Shown here one piece after another: positions 46,611-55,315 of a stretch of 64,000 nt of DNA. Below the pieces are notes generated by a model, which was given only the letters and a program-made list of their open reading frames with translations, was not told the origin of the DNA and ran no database searches. Made by a program: the position numbers and the translations under genes. Each line of letters opens with the position of its first letter. Within the stretch, counting starts at the first letter, position 1. The stretch covers positions 62,001-126,000 of the forward strand of contig OY970329.1 in the NCBI GenBank assembly GCA_963717375.1, read 5' to 3'. This DNA comes from VRUE01 sp963717375. GTDB lineage: Bacteria > Actinomycetota > Thermoleophilia > Solirubrobacterales > 70-9.

Positions 46611-46660
46611 GCTGACTTCGCCTTTAGTGCTCCATATGCATGACTAAAGACGAAGTCAGC
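46611..46660 (+). repeat. 50-nt hairpin repeat, copy B
   Basis: Nearly perfect inverted repeat: GCTGACTTCGCCTTTAGT pairs with ACTAAAGACGAAGTCAGC, 18 positions with one mismatch, loop containing TCCATA. It starts 4 bases after the xerD stop and ends 18 bases before mutM. It is a terminator candidate and shares sequence and length with copy A at 17441-17490. Confidence 0.75.
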
Positions 46661-46678
46661 GTCGTGTAGAACTGTGCG

Positions 46679-47593
46679 ATGCCTGAGCTGCCTGAGGTGG
46701 AGACCGTTTGCCGGCAGCTTGATCCCGAGCTGACTGGACACCAGATCGAGGGGCTTGAGGTTCTCGATGCGCGCTGGTGCCGGCCGATGCCGCCCGCGAA
46801 GTTGGAGGCCGCGGTGGAGGGGGCGACGATCGAGGGACTGGGGCGGCGCGGCAAGTACCTGCTGCTGGCGCTCGATGGTGCGCGGACGCTGGTCATGCAC
46901 CTGCGGATGACCGGCAACCTGGTCCTGGTCGAGGGTGAGAGCAAGATCGACCCCTCCGAGGGGCGGCGGCTGTACGAGGCGGAGCGCTCGACGTCCGAGC
47001 GCCACCTGCGCGCCCGCTTCCGCCTCGACGACGGCCGCGAACTCTGGTTCACCGATCCCCGCCGCTTCGGCGAGGCGTCCCTGATCGATGACGCAAAACT
47101 CGACGAGCGCTTCGTCAAGCTCGGCGTCGAGCCGTTCTCCGATGCCTTCACGCCCGAGGTGCTGGGAGAGATGGCCGCCAACCGCACGGCACCCCTGAAG
47201 TCGTTCCTGCTCGACCAGTCCGGCGTGGCCGGAGTCGGCAACATCTACGCCGACGAGGCGCTCTTCCGGGCCCGCCTGCATCCGCTCTCCCCGGCCGGCT
47301 CGATGAAGCCCGAGCACCTCGAGGCCTTGCGCGACGCGGTCGTCGCCGCACTGGAAGCGGGGATAGACGGTGGTGGGGCGTCGATCGACGACTACCGCGA
47401 CGGGCGCGGCGAGAAGGGCACGATGCAGGACGAGTTCCTCGTCCACACCCGGGAGGGCGAGGCCTGCCCGCGCTGCGACGGCACGATCGTGCGGATCGTC
47501 GTCTCCGGCCGTTCGACTTACTACTGCCCGAGCTGTCAGGTGCGCCTGCGCCGCCGGCCGCGCAAGCGCCGTCCGGCCCGTCGTTCACCGTAA
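46679..47593 (+). CDS. mutM: Formamidopyrimidine-DNA glycosylase
   Basis: 304 residues. N-terminal catalytic MPELPEVE with Pro1 and Glu2, H2TH domain with DQSGVAGVGNIYADE, and the C-terminal zinc finger CPRCDG...YYCPSCQ. The normal Fpg ending is followed by a basic tail RRRPRKRRPARRSP. It excises 8-oxoguanine and formamidopyrimidines. recO follows after 7 bp, making a repair gene pair. Confidence 0.95.
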   Translation: MPELPEVETVCRQLDPELTGHQIEGLEVLDARWCRPMPPAKLEAAVEGATIEGLGRRGKYLLLALDGARTLVMHLRMTGNLVLVEGESKIDPSEGRRLYEAERSTSERHLRARFRLDDGRELWFTDPRRFGEASLIDDAKLDERFVKLGVEPFSDAFTPEVLGEMAANRTAPLKSFLLDQSGVAGVGNIYADEALFRARLHPLSPAGSMKPEHLEALRDAVVAALEAGIDGGGASIDDYRDGRGEKGTMQDEFLVHTREGEACPRCDGTIVRIVVSGRSTYYCPSCQVRLRRRPRKRRPARRSP

Positions 47594-47600
47594 TCCGGCT

Positions 47601-48326
47601 ATGGCCGGAACGACACTGAAGACAGAGGCGGTGGTGCTGCGCAGCATCCGCTACGGGGAGGCCGACCGCATCCTCCACATCTACTCGAAGACGAAGGGGC
47701 GAATTGGGGCGATCGCCAAGGGGGCACGCAAACCGAAGTCGCGCTTCGGCGGACGCCTTGAGCCCTTCTTCCGCCTCGACCTGATCCTGCACGAAGGGCG
47801 CGGCGAGCTGCTCACCGTGACCAATGCCGCCACGGTCGATGGCTACCCGCGCCTGCGCGCCTCCGGGCCGGCTCTCAACGCGGGCGCCCGGGCCTGCGAC
47901 GCGGTGCTGCGCCTGCTCGACTCGGCCGAGCCCAACCCACCCGCCTACAACCTGCTCTGTCGCTACCTGGCGCTGCTCGACGACCCGACCGCGGAGCGGG
48001 GGGCGAGCCTCGAAACCGCCCTCGCCTTCCGGCTCAAGCTCGCCCTTGCCGCCGGCTTCTCTCCCGAGCTGGCTTCCTGCGCGAACTGTGGCGAGGCCGA
48101 GCACCTGAGCGGTTTCTCCGGCGCCGCAGGCGGGGTCGTCTGCGTCAGCTGTGAAGCGGGCGCCTTTCCGCTTTCTGAGGAGGCGCACCGCTTCATGGTC
48201 GCGGCGATCGGCAGCCCGCTTGCCGAGGCGCCCGAGGCCGACGAGATGGCGTTGCGCCAGGTCGAACGGGCGGTAAGAGAGACGCTCGAGCATCACGCGC
48301 ACGTACAGCTCCGCGCGGCAGCTTGA
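47601..48326 (+). CDS. recO: DNA repair protein RecO
   Basis: 241 residues from ATG 47601. N-terminal OB fold (TEAVVLRSIRYGEADRIL in parts, GRIGAIAKGARKPKSR) and helical C-terminal part with a four-cysteine zinc site: CANCGE and CVSCEAG. It loads RecA in the RecFOR pathway. Position upstream of dgt and dnaG resembles mycobacteria. Confidence 0.93.
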   Translation: MAGTTLKTEAVVLRSIRYGEADRILHIYSKTKGRIGAIAKGARKPKSRFGGRLEPFFRLDLILHEGRGELLTVTNAATVDGYPRLRASGPALNAGARACDAVLRLLDSAEPNPPAYNLLCRYLALLDDPTAERGASLETALAFRLKLALAAGFSPELASCANCGEAEHLSGFSGAAGGVVCVSCEAGAFPLSEEAHRFMVAAIGSPLAEAPEADEMALRQVERAVRETLEHHAHVQLRAAA

Positions 48327-48358
48327 GGGTGCCTCGCTCCAGCCCCTAGGATCGGGGC

Positions 48359-49357
48359 ATGGAGGCAACCGCCACCCTCGAGGACCGCGTGCGCGCCTGG
48401 GAGGCCGAGTTCCTGGTTGAGGCGGCCACCCGCTCCTATCCCGCGCATCGCCAGGCCGAGGAGCCCGATAGTCCCGTTCGCACGCCGTTTCAGCGCGATC
48501 GGGACCGGATCGTTCACACCAAGGCGTTCCGGCGGCTGAAGCACAAGACCCAGGTTTTCGTTGCCCCCGAGGGCGACCACTACCGCACTCGTCTCACCCA
48601 CACGATTGAGGCCTGCGGGATCGCCCGCACCGTCGCCCGCGCGCTCGGACTCAACGAGGACCTGACCGAGGCGGTCGGGCTCGGCCATGACCTCGGACAC
48701 CCGCCCTTCGGCCACGCCGGTGAGGAGGCGCTAGATACGGCCCTGAGCGAGCGCTGCGGCAGCGGCTTCAAGCACAACGAGCACTCGCTGCGGGTGGTCG
48801 AGGTGCTTGAGCGCGATGGCCGCGGACTCAACCTGACCGAGCAGGTGCGCGATGGCATCCTCAACCACACCGGCTCGAACAAGCCGGCGACCCTGGAGGG
48901 GCGGATCGTCAAGCTGGTCGACCGCGTCGCCTACATCAACCACGACATCGACGACGCGCTGCGGGCGGGCATCCTCAGCCCCGGCGACCTGCCCACGGCG
49001 GAGATCGAGCTGCTCGGCGCGACCGGCTCGGCCCGGATCGACACCCTGGTTCGCGACATCGTCGAGCGCTCCCGCGCCGCCGGCGACATCGTGCAGAGCG
49101 AGGAGATCGGCGGCGCGATGCTGCGCCTGCGCAAGTTCATGTTCGACCGCGTCTACCTCGGCACGCTGGCGCGCAGCGAGCACGAGCGGGTCCACCTGAT
49201 CATGCGGACGCTCTTCGACCACTACATGGAGCGGCCCGGTGAGGCGCCCGAGCTGGAGCCCGGCGCGAGCGAGTGCCAGCGGGTCGCCGACTACCTGGCC
49301 GGGATGACCGACCGCTACTGCATCGCCAAGTACGGGGAGCTGGCCGAGTGGCGCTGA
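48359..49357 (+). CDS. dgt: Deoxyguanosinetriphosphate triphosphohydrolase-like protein
   Basis: 332 residues. HD-domain metal site: His in RLTHTIEACGIAR, the HD pair in LGHDLGHPPFGHAGE and the Asp in DIDDAL. FKHNEHSLRV and the DYLAGMTDRY ending also match. It removes triphosphate from dNTPs. Its stop lies inside the start of dnaG, as in mycobacteria where dgt precedes dnaG. Confidence 0.94.
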   Translation: MEATATLEDRVRAWEAEFLVEAATRSYPAHRQAEEPDSPVRTPFQRDRDRIVHTKAFRRLKHKTQVFVAPEGDHYRTRLTHTIEACGIARTVARALGLNEDLTEAVGLGHDLGHPPFGHAGEEALDTALSERCGSGFKHNEHSLRVVEVLERDGRGLNLTEQVRDGILNHTGSNKPATLEGRIVKLVDRVAYINHDIDDALRAGILSPGDLPTAEIELLGATGSARIDTLVRDIVERSRAAGDIVQSEEIGGAMLRLRKFMFDRVYLGTLARSEHERVHLIMRTLFDHYMERPGEAPELEPGASECQRVADYLAGMTDRYCIAKYGELAEWR

Positions 49358-51126
49358 TCTCGACCGAGAGCCTGGAGCGGGTCAAGCAGGCGGTTGACAT
49401 CGTCGAGGTGATCTCGGCTCACACCGACCTGCGCCGTCAGGGCACGCGCTGGGTCGGACTCTGCCCCTTCCACGAGGAGCGAACGCCGTCCTTCTCGGTC
49501 GACGCCGGGGAAAAGCTCTACCACTGCTTCGGCTGCGGGGTTGGCGGCGACACGATCAAGTTCGTCGAGGAGAAGGAGGGGCTGGGCTTCGCCGAGGCGG
49601 TTGAGCTGCTCGCTGAGCGCTACGGGGTCGAGCTGGAGCGCGAGCGCGAGGACCCGCGGGCGGAGGCGAAACGACAGCAGCGCCGGCGCCTCGGCGAGCT
49701 GCTTGACCGCACCGCCTCCTTCTACGCCAGCTACCTCTGGGACTCCGACGAGGCGGGCAAGGCGCGCGAGTACCTCGCCGAGCGCGGCCTCAGCGAGGAG
49801 ACCCTGCGGGCCTTCGCGGTCGGCTACGCCCCCAGCGCCTGGGACAAAGTGCTGCTGCGCGGCCAGCGGGCCGGCTTCAAGGTCGAGGAGCTGCGCGGGG
49901 TCGGCCTGGTCCAGCGCGGCCGCGGCGGCGGCGAGTACGACCGCTTCCGCTCGCGGATCATGTTCCCGATCCGCGACCGCCGCGGCCGCACGCTCGGCTT
50001 TGGCGGCCGGGCGATGCGCTCCGATCAGGGCGCCAAGTACGTCAACACGGCCGAGACCGACTTCTTTCACAAGAGCAACATGCTCTACGGCATCGACCTG
50101 GCCAAGGCGGCGATCGCCAAGGCGGGCCGCGCGGTCGTGGTCGAGGGCTACACCGACGTGCTCGCCCTGCACCAGGCGGGCGTCGAGGAGGCGGTCTGCG
50201 TGATGGGGACCGCGATCACCGAGGAGCAGGTGGCCTCGCTCTCGGGGATGGTCGATGAGGTGGTGTTGGCAATGGACGCCGACTCGGCGGGGCAGGAGGC
50301 GATGCTGCGCGCGCAGCGCGTGGCGGCCGGGCGCAAGATGCGCCTGCGGGTGGCGGCGATGCCCGCGGGGGAGGATCCAGCCGAGATGCTGGCCGTAGAG
50401 GGTGGTGACGAGCGCTTCCGCGCCCTGCTCGACGGCGCGATGGAGCTGACCGCCTTCCAGGTCGGCCTGGTGCTGGAGCGCACCGATACCTCGTCCCCGG
50501 CCGAGCGCGACCGGGCCCTGGGCGAGGTCGCGCCGATCCTGGCCGGGCTGGGGGAGAGCGCCAGCCGCGACGACCTGGTGCGCCGGGTCGCCGAGCGGCT
50601 GGACCTCGAGCCAGCGATGGTGATGGGGCGGGTGGTCGCGTCCCAGCCGCTAAGCGGCGGGCCCGGCGAGGCGACGGGATCGGCCCGCGGCCCAGCGCCA
50701 CAACCGCGGCGCACCGCCGAGCTGACCTCGCGCGAGCGCCGCGAGCGGGCGCTGCTGGCGATGTGCATCGCCCTGCCGGAGCAGGGCAAGGACTACCTGG
50801 AGCGGCTGACAAGCGAGCACCTCTCGCCCGGCGGCGCGCGCATTGCCGTCTGGTTGCGGGAGCACCCCGAGGACCCGGCCTCCGATCTTCCCCGCGATGA
50901 CTCCGAGCTCGCCGGCCTGATCGCCGAGCTCGTCATCCTCGCTCACGACGAGCCCGCCTCCCCCGAGGCGATGGAGCTCAACTTCCTCCTGCTCGACCAG
51001 CGCCGCATCGAGGCCGAAATAGCCGCGGCCGGAGAGCAGAACGACTACGAGCGCCGCGCCGCCCTCAGCCGCGAGCGCGCCGCCCTGGTCCAGCGCATAG
51101 CCCACACCGAGCGCGTCAGCGGCTAA
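49348..51126 (+). CDS. dnaG: DNA primase
   Basis: 592 residues from GTG 49348, overlapping dgt by 10 bases. CHC2 zinc finger with Cys39, His42, Cys60 and Cys63 (CPFHEERTPSF, HCFGCG). The catalytic TOPRIM domain has VVVEGYTDVLAL and VLAMDADSAGQEA. A Pro-rich linker and the C-terminal helicase-binding domain end the protein. It primes lagging-strand synthesis. Confidence 0.96.
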   Translation: MALISTESLERVKQAVDIVEVISAHTDLRRQGTRWVGLCPFHEERTPSFSVDAGEKLYHCFGCGVGGDTIKFVEEKEGLGFAEAVELLAERYGVELEREREDPRAEAKRQQRRRLGELLDRTASFYASYLWDSDEAGKAREYLAERGLSEETLRAFAVGYAPSAWDKVLLRGQRAGFKVEELRGVGLVQRGRGGGEYDRFRSRIMFPIRDRRGRTLGFGGRAMRSDQGAKYVNTAETDFFHKSNMLYGIDLAKAAIAKAGRAVVVEGYTDVLALHQAGVEEAVCVMGTAITEEQVASLSGMVDEVVLAMDADSAGQEAMLRAQRVAAGRKMRLRVAAMPAGEDPAEMLAVEGGDERFRALLDGAMELTAFQVGLVLERTDTSSPAERDRALGEVAPILAGLGESASRDDLVRRVAERLDLEPAMVMGRVVASQPLSGGPGEATGSARGPAPQPRRTAELTSRERRERALLAMCIALPEQGKDYLERLTSEHLSPGGARIAVWLREHPEDPASDLPRDDSELAGLIAELVILAHDEPASPEAMELNFLLLDQRRIEAEIAAAGEQNDYERRAALSRERAALVQRIAHTERVSG

Positions 51127-51148
51127 TCGGTAAATTCCGTCCCGTCGG

Positions 51149-51221
51149 TCCGGGGTAGCTCAATCGGTAGAGCACTCGACTGTTAATCGAGTTGTTGTGG
51201 GTTCGAGTCCCACCCCCGGAG
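51149..51221 (+). tRNA. tRNA-Asn (GTT)
   Basis: A 73-nt cloverleaf: acceptor TCCGGGG/CCCCGGA, D-arm GCTC/GAGC, anticodon stem CTCGA/TCGAG with loop CTGTTAA, T-arm GTGGG/CCCAC, discriminator G. Anticodon GTT reads Asn codons. CCA is not encoded. It lies 22 bases after dnaG. Confidence 0.95.
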
Positions 51222-51227
51222 CTTTCT

Positions 51228-52448
51228 TCATGCAGCCGCGCGGCGGCGGGCGAGTTGCTCGACCAGTTCGGCGCCGCGGGCGGCGCCGTCGTGCTCGCGG
51301 CCCCAGGCGGCCAGCTCGGCCGCGCGGGCTGTGAAGGTGGGGTCGTCGAGCAGCCGGCGCGCCGCCCAGCGCAGCGGCGCCGGTTGGCAGAGCCGCCAGG
51401 GAACCGAGAGGCCGGCCTTGGCCCAGGTGACCCGCATCGCGGTCTCGCTCATGTCGCCGATGATCGGGCAGATCAGGACCGGGGTGCCGGCGCCTAGCGC
51501 GCGGGCCACGGTGCCGTGGCCGCCGTGGGAGATGACCAGCGAGGCGGCCGGCATCAGCTGGCTGTAGCTGAGCCAGTCGACCAGGATCGCGTTGCTCGGC
51601 ACCTCGATCGGGACCTGCGGGACGACGCGGTTGGTGGTGGCGACGACGCGCACCGGCTCGTCGGCGAGCGCGGCGAGGGCCGTTCGCACCAGGTGGTTGT
51701 CGGAGTCGTGGGCTGTACTGGGGGCGACGAGAACCAGGGGGTCCGCGCCGGGCGGGAGCTCGATTGCCGGATGTGGAATCTCGAAAGTCATCGGCCCGGT
51801 GATTTCGACACCGGGCGGCCAGCGGCGCGGGTACTCGAGCTGGGGGAAGGTGCCGACCAGCGCTAGCTCGGGGCTGATGCCGCCGTGGAAGCGATCGACC
51901 GGCGGCAGGTCGAGCCGCGCCCGCTGGCGATTGAGGTCGCGTCGACCGTGCTCGAGCCCGATGTTCAGCGCCCGCTGCCCGGTCCGCCAGACAGCCCGCC
52001 CAACCGGCGTCCGCGGTGGCTGCAATCCGACCGCGAAGAAGGGCAGGCCCGGCTCGACCACGGGGTAGATATGGGGGATCAGCGTTGCGAGCGGCGCGCC
52101 GGTCTTCTCCGCGGCTAGGGCTGGCGCCAGGGTGAGGATGTCGCTGACGACGGCGTGGGGTCGAAGCTCTTCCAGCAGCGGCAGTAGCGCCCGCGCCGCC
52201 TCGGCGGCGTGGTCGCCGTCGGCGGAGTCGGGGTCGGGCGGCGGGAACATCCGATATTCCTCGGCCGCCGTAAAGCCGAGCCCGGCGCCCTCGACCGCCT
52301 CGCGTCGCTCCTCCCAGGTCTCGAGCACGACCTCGTGGCCGCGGTCGCGCAGCGCCCGGCCAAGCGCGATCGCCGGGAAGACGTGCCCGGGGTCGCCAAA
52401 CGCGGCTACGAGAAAGCGCAGGCTCTCGCTGCCGCCCGTCGCCGTCAT
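51228..52448 (-). CDS. GT1/MGT-type glycosyltransferase
   Basis: 406 residues from ATG 52448. GT-B fold of the UDP-glycosyltransferase kind: N-terminal FLVAAFGDPGHVFPAIALGR in parts, and the donor-binding C-terminal region VDWLSYSQLMPAASLVISHGGHGTVARAL in parts followed by GTPVLICPIIGDMSETA. Enzymes of this group decorate macrolides, lipids or other small molecules. The acceptor is unknown. It is convergent with tRNA-Asn and next to an SDR in the same direction. Confidence 0.88.
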   Translation of the reverse strand: MTATGGSESLRFLVAAFGDPGHVFPAIALGRALRDRGHEVVLETWEERREAVEGAGLGFTAAEEYRMFPPPDPDSADGDHAAEAARALLPLLEELRPHAVVSDILTLAPALAAEKTGAPLATLIPHIYPVVEPGLPFFAVGLQPPRTPVGRAVWRTGQRALNIGLEHGRRDLNRQRARLDLPPVDRFHGGISPELALVGTFPQLEYPRRWPPGVEITGPMTFEIPHPAIELPPGADPLVLVAPSTAHDSDNHLVRTALAALADEPVRVVATTNRVVPQVPIEVPSNAILVDWLSYSQLMPAASLVISHGGHGTVARALGAGTPVLICPIIGDMSETAMRVTWAKAGLSVPWRLCQPAPLRWAARRLLDDPTFTARAAELAAWGREHDGAARGAELVEQLARRRAAA

Positions 52449-52455
52449 GCGCGCA

Positions 52456-53187
52456 CTACGGGGTATCGAGCCCCTCACCAGGTCTCGTAAAGACAATCTC
52501 CGGCACGTGGCAGTTGCGCGAGGTGCGCAGCAGGAAGCGGACCGCCTCGCCGATGTCCTCGGGCCGGATCATTTCCTCGCCCGGCACCTGTCCCTTGGCG
52601 AACTCGGTCATCGGCGTGTCGACGAAGCCCGGCGCCAGCGCGGTGCACTGGATCCCCGCGCCGCCGATCTCGCGATGGGTCGACTGGGTGAAGTTGATCA
52701 CGGCGGCCTTGGTCGCGGCGTAGATCGAGAGCCACGCCTGGCCGCCCTTGCCGGCGATCGAGGCGGTGTTGACGATCAGCGCCTTGCCGTGCTCGCCGGC
52801 GGCCTCTTTCAGCAACGGCAGGCCCTCGCGGGTGCCGATGATCAGTGCTCTCAGGTTGACCCCGAGCTGCATGTCTAGGTGCTTGGTCTGGATCTCCTCC
52901 ATCGGCGCGCCGATCCCGACCCCGGCGTTGTTGACGAGGACGTCGAGGCGGCCGTAGGTCTCGCGATGCTTGGCGAAGACGCCGACCAGATCCTCCTCGT
53001 CGGTCATGTTGGCGGCGACGCTCTGAACCTCCAGGCCGTCGGCACGCAGGGCCTCGGCGGCGGCCTCGAGCTTCTCGGGGCGCCGTGCGGAGATGGTCAG
53101 AGCGTGACCTTCCTCACCCAGCACCCGCGCGATTGCCAGGCCTATGCCGCTTGATGCTCCCGTGATCAGTGCCGCTCGCTGCGCCAA
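52456..53187 (-). CDS. Short-chain dehydrogenase/reductase
   Basis: 243 residues, TTG start preceded by AAAGGAGAGGA, a strong ribosome binding site that decides it. TGASSGIG cofactor loop, NNAGVG, Ser in NTASIAG, YAATKAA with Tyr and Lys, and PGFVDT. Classical SDR of the 3-oxoacyl-ACP reductase-like type. It ends 7 bases before the glycosyltransferase start, so the two are co-transcribed and may act on one product. Confidence 0.9.
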   Translation of the reverse strand: MAQRAALITGASSGIGLAIARVLGEEGHALTISARRPEKLEAAAEALRADGLEVQSVAANMTDEEDLVGVFAKHRETYGRLDVLVNNAGVGIGAPMEEIQTKHLDMQLGVNLRALIIGTREGLPLLKEAAGEHGKALIVNTASIAGKGGQAWLSIYAATKAAVINFTQSTHREIGGAGIQCTALAPGFVDTPMTEFAKGQVPGEEMIRPEDIGEAVRFLLRTSRNCHVPEIVFTRPGEGLDTP

Positions 53188-53286
53188 AATCCTCTCCTTT
53201 TGCTCGCCCGCGTTCGCTGCGGACCCTACCTCGCGGCCGCGTCGTGCGCCGGGTGGCGCGAGTGCGCAGGCATCGCCGTCAATAAC

Positions 53287-54378
53287 ATGCCGCCGATGCG
53301 CCTGAGCCGAGCCCTTGCCGCCCTCGTCTGCGCCCTTGTGGCGGTGCTCGCGATCGCCGGCTGCGGTGGCGGATCTGACTCTTCGACCGGATCGTCCTCT
53401 GGCAGCGCCGAGAGCCGCCCGGCACCGCCGAAGAGTGAGTTCCCCAGCGCCAAGGGCAAGACCCTGGCGGAAGTGCTCGAAGCCGAAAACGCGACCCCCT
53501 CGACCCTCGTGGTCTCACCCGCCTCAGAGGTCTTCAACAAGGGTGAGAACCGCTACCCATTCGGCGTCTTCCAGCGCGATCGCACCCAGGTTCCCGCCGC
53601 CGAAGTCGCGCTCTACTTCGCCAAGGCGCCGGGCAAAGGTCCAGGTACAGCCGGAGCCGACGCACCGGCGGGCACCCCGGGCGCGAAAAAGGCCGAAGAA
53701 CGCGCCCTCGACCAGCCGGCGAAGGGCCCGTACCCAGCCGCGATCGAAACGCTCCAGACCCAGCCGGCCTTCCGCGCCCAGACGACGACAAGCGACCCCG
53801 ACGCCGCCTCGGTTGTCTACAAGACCAATCTTGACTTTCCCAGCAACGGCGCCTGGCAGATCGCCGCCCTGATCAGGCAGGACGGCAAGCTCACCGCAAC
53901 GCTGCTGCCGAGTGCCGAAGTCGGGCGCTTCTCGAAGGTGCCGAAAGTCGGCCAGAAAGCGCCGCTGATTCACACGCCAACTCCGGCCGACGTCGGTGGC
54001 GACCTCTCGAAGATCACCACCCGCATCCCCCCGGATACCCAAAACAGGGTTGACTACGCAGATGTTCTCGGCAAGGAGCCGATCGTGCTCCTCTTCGCCA
54101 CGCCGCAGTTCTGCGTCAGCCGCGTCTGCGGCCCGGTCGTCGATGTTGCCGAGCAGCTCAAGCAGCTCTACGGCGACAAGGTGGCGTTCATCCACATGGA
54201 GATCTACACCGACAACGACCCGAACAAGCCGGTGCGGCCGCAGGTGCAGGCATTCCATCTGCCGAGCGAGCCCTGGTTGTTCGCGATCGGCCGAAATGGA
54301 AAGATCGAAGATGAGATCGACGGCGCGTTCGGCGTCGAAGAACTGACCCGCGTGGTGAAGGGACTGACTGGAGAATGA
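53287..54378 (+). CDS. Thioredoxin-like lipoprotein
   Basis: 363 residues from ATG 53287 (ATG 53296 also possible). Signal peptide with lipobox LAIAGC, then a Ser and Gly rich linker. The middle part is an uncharacterised beta-rich domain. The C-terminal 130 residues look like a redoxin: VLLFATPQFCVSRVCGP, in which two cysteines are four residues apart instead of the usual two, then VAFIHMEIYTD and PWLFAIGRNGKIED. It may handle thiols outside the membrane. It overlaps the Hpt gene (ATGA). Confidence 0.82.
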   Translation: MPPMRLSRALAALVCALVAVLAIAGCGGGSDSSTGSSSGSAESRPAPPKSEFPSAKGKTLAEVLEAENATPSTLVVSPASEVFNKGENRYPFGVFQRDRTQVPAAEVALYFAKAPGKGPGTAGADAPAGTPGAKKAEERALDQPAKGPYPAAIETLQTQPAFRAQTTTSDPDAASVVYKTNLDFPSNGAWQIAALIRQDGKLTATLLPSAEVGRFSKVPKVGQKAPLIHTPTPADVGGDLSKITTRIPPDTQNRVDYADVLGKEPIVLLFATPQFCVSRVCGPVVDVAEQLKQLYGDKVAFIHMEIYTDNDPNKPVRPQVQAFHLPSEPWLFAIGRNGKIEDEIDGAFGVEELTRVVKGLTGE

Positions 54379-54740
54379 GCGAGAAGACGAGCCCCGATGC
54401 CGAGCTGCTGGCCTCCTTCGCCGAGGAGGCGCGCCGGCGCTGCGACGTGATCGCCGCCGGCCTGGCAACCGAGACCACCGACTTCGAGACGATGCGGATC
54501 GAGGCCCACGCCCTCCGCGGCGCCGCCGGCGTCGTCGGCCTGCGCCGCCTCGCCGAGCTGGCCGGGCTGATGGAATCCGACCTTGCTGAAGCGAAGAAGA
54601 CCGGCAGTATCCGCGGCGGCCGCTCGCACCAGATCGCCGACGCCGCCAAAGCCCTCGCCGAGGGGGCCGCCGCCGCCTCGAAGGGCGAGGAGGAGCCCCC
54701 CGACGTGGGTCGCTCCCTGGCGCAGCTCTTCAGCGCCTAG
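54375..54740 (+). CDS. Histidine phosphotransfer (Hpt) domain protein
   Basis: 121 residues. The Hpt core is EAHALRGAAGVVGL, with phospho-accepting His in the HxLRGxA motif, in a four-helix bundle of about 90 residues; the tail is acidic and disordered. It relays phosphate between hybrid kinases and response regulators. No kinase or regulator is adjacent, so partners must be elsewhere. It is translated with the upstream lipoprotein (four-base overlap). Confidence 0.83.
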   Translation: MSEKTSPDAELLASFAEEARRRCDVIAAGLATETTDFETMRIEAHALRGAAGVVGLRRLAELAGLMESDLAEAKKTGSIRGGRSHQIADAAKALAEGAAAASKGEEEPPDVGRSLAQLFSA

Positions 54741-54760
54741 CGCTACCCTCCTCAGCCAAC

Positions 54761-54834
<74 letters not shown>

Positions 54835-55315
54835 CTTGCGCGACGACGGTTCTCATATGGCCGGCCAGGGGTTGGCGAGCCCGAAGGGTTGAATCTTTGA
54901 AGGGACTGGTAGATCGGCTAACTAAGCGGAAGGCGATGTTGCCCGACCCTTCGCGGCCGGTCGTGCTCGGGGTTGGTGCCTGGCAGCCGCTCTTCTCTGA
55001 ATTCGCGTCGCGAACGCCATCGATTCAGATTTGGTGGAGGCGGTGACTGAGATGATCCGTCGCTGCTGCCCGGCGTTTGCTTTGGCGTGATCGGACTCGA
55101 GATGTGGAGCCTCCAGATCGTGTGCGTGATGCGGGGGCTTGAGGTGCGGATGTTCGAGACGATGAAGTCGTTTTATCGATGGTGCGAATGACGTCGGTCG
55201 ACGTAGAGAGCCAGTAGTTCGAATTCGCTTGTTCGATCGCCTAGACAGGATGATAAACGTTCGGTTTGTCGAAAAAAAGCATTGAAAAGTATTTGGGTGG
55301 TGTAGGTTTGCGCGC
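54835..55315. other. Non-coding stretch behind the tRNA, lower GC
   Basis: About 480 bases with no frame I can support. GC content is visibly below that of the flanking genes, with runs such as CGAAAAAAAGC near 55270. No integrase remnant or tRNA 3'-end duplicate was seen. It separates the tRNA from the large MBL gene. Confidence 0.6.
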
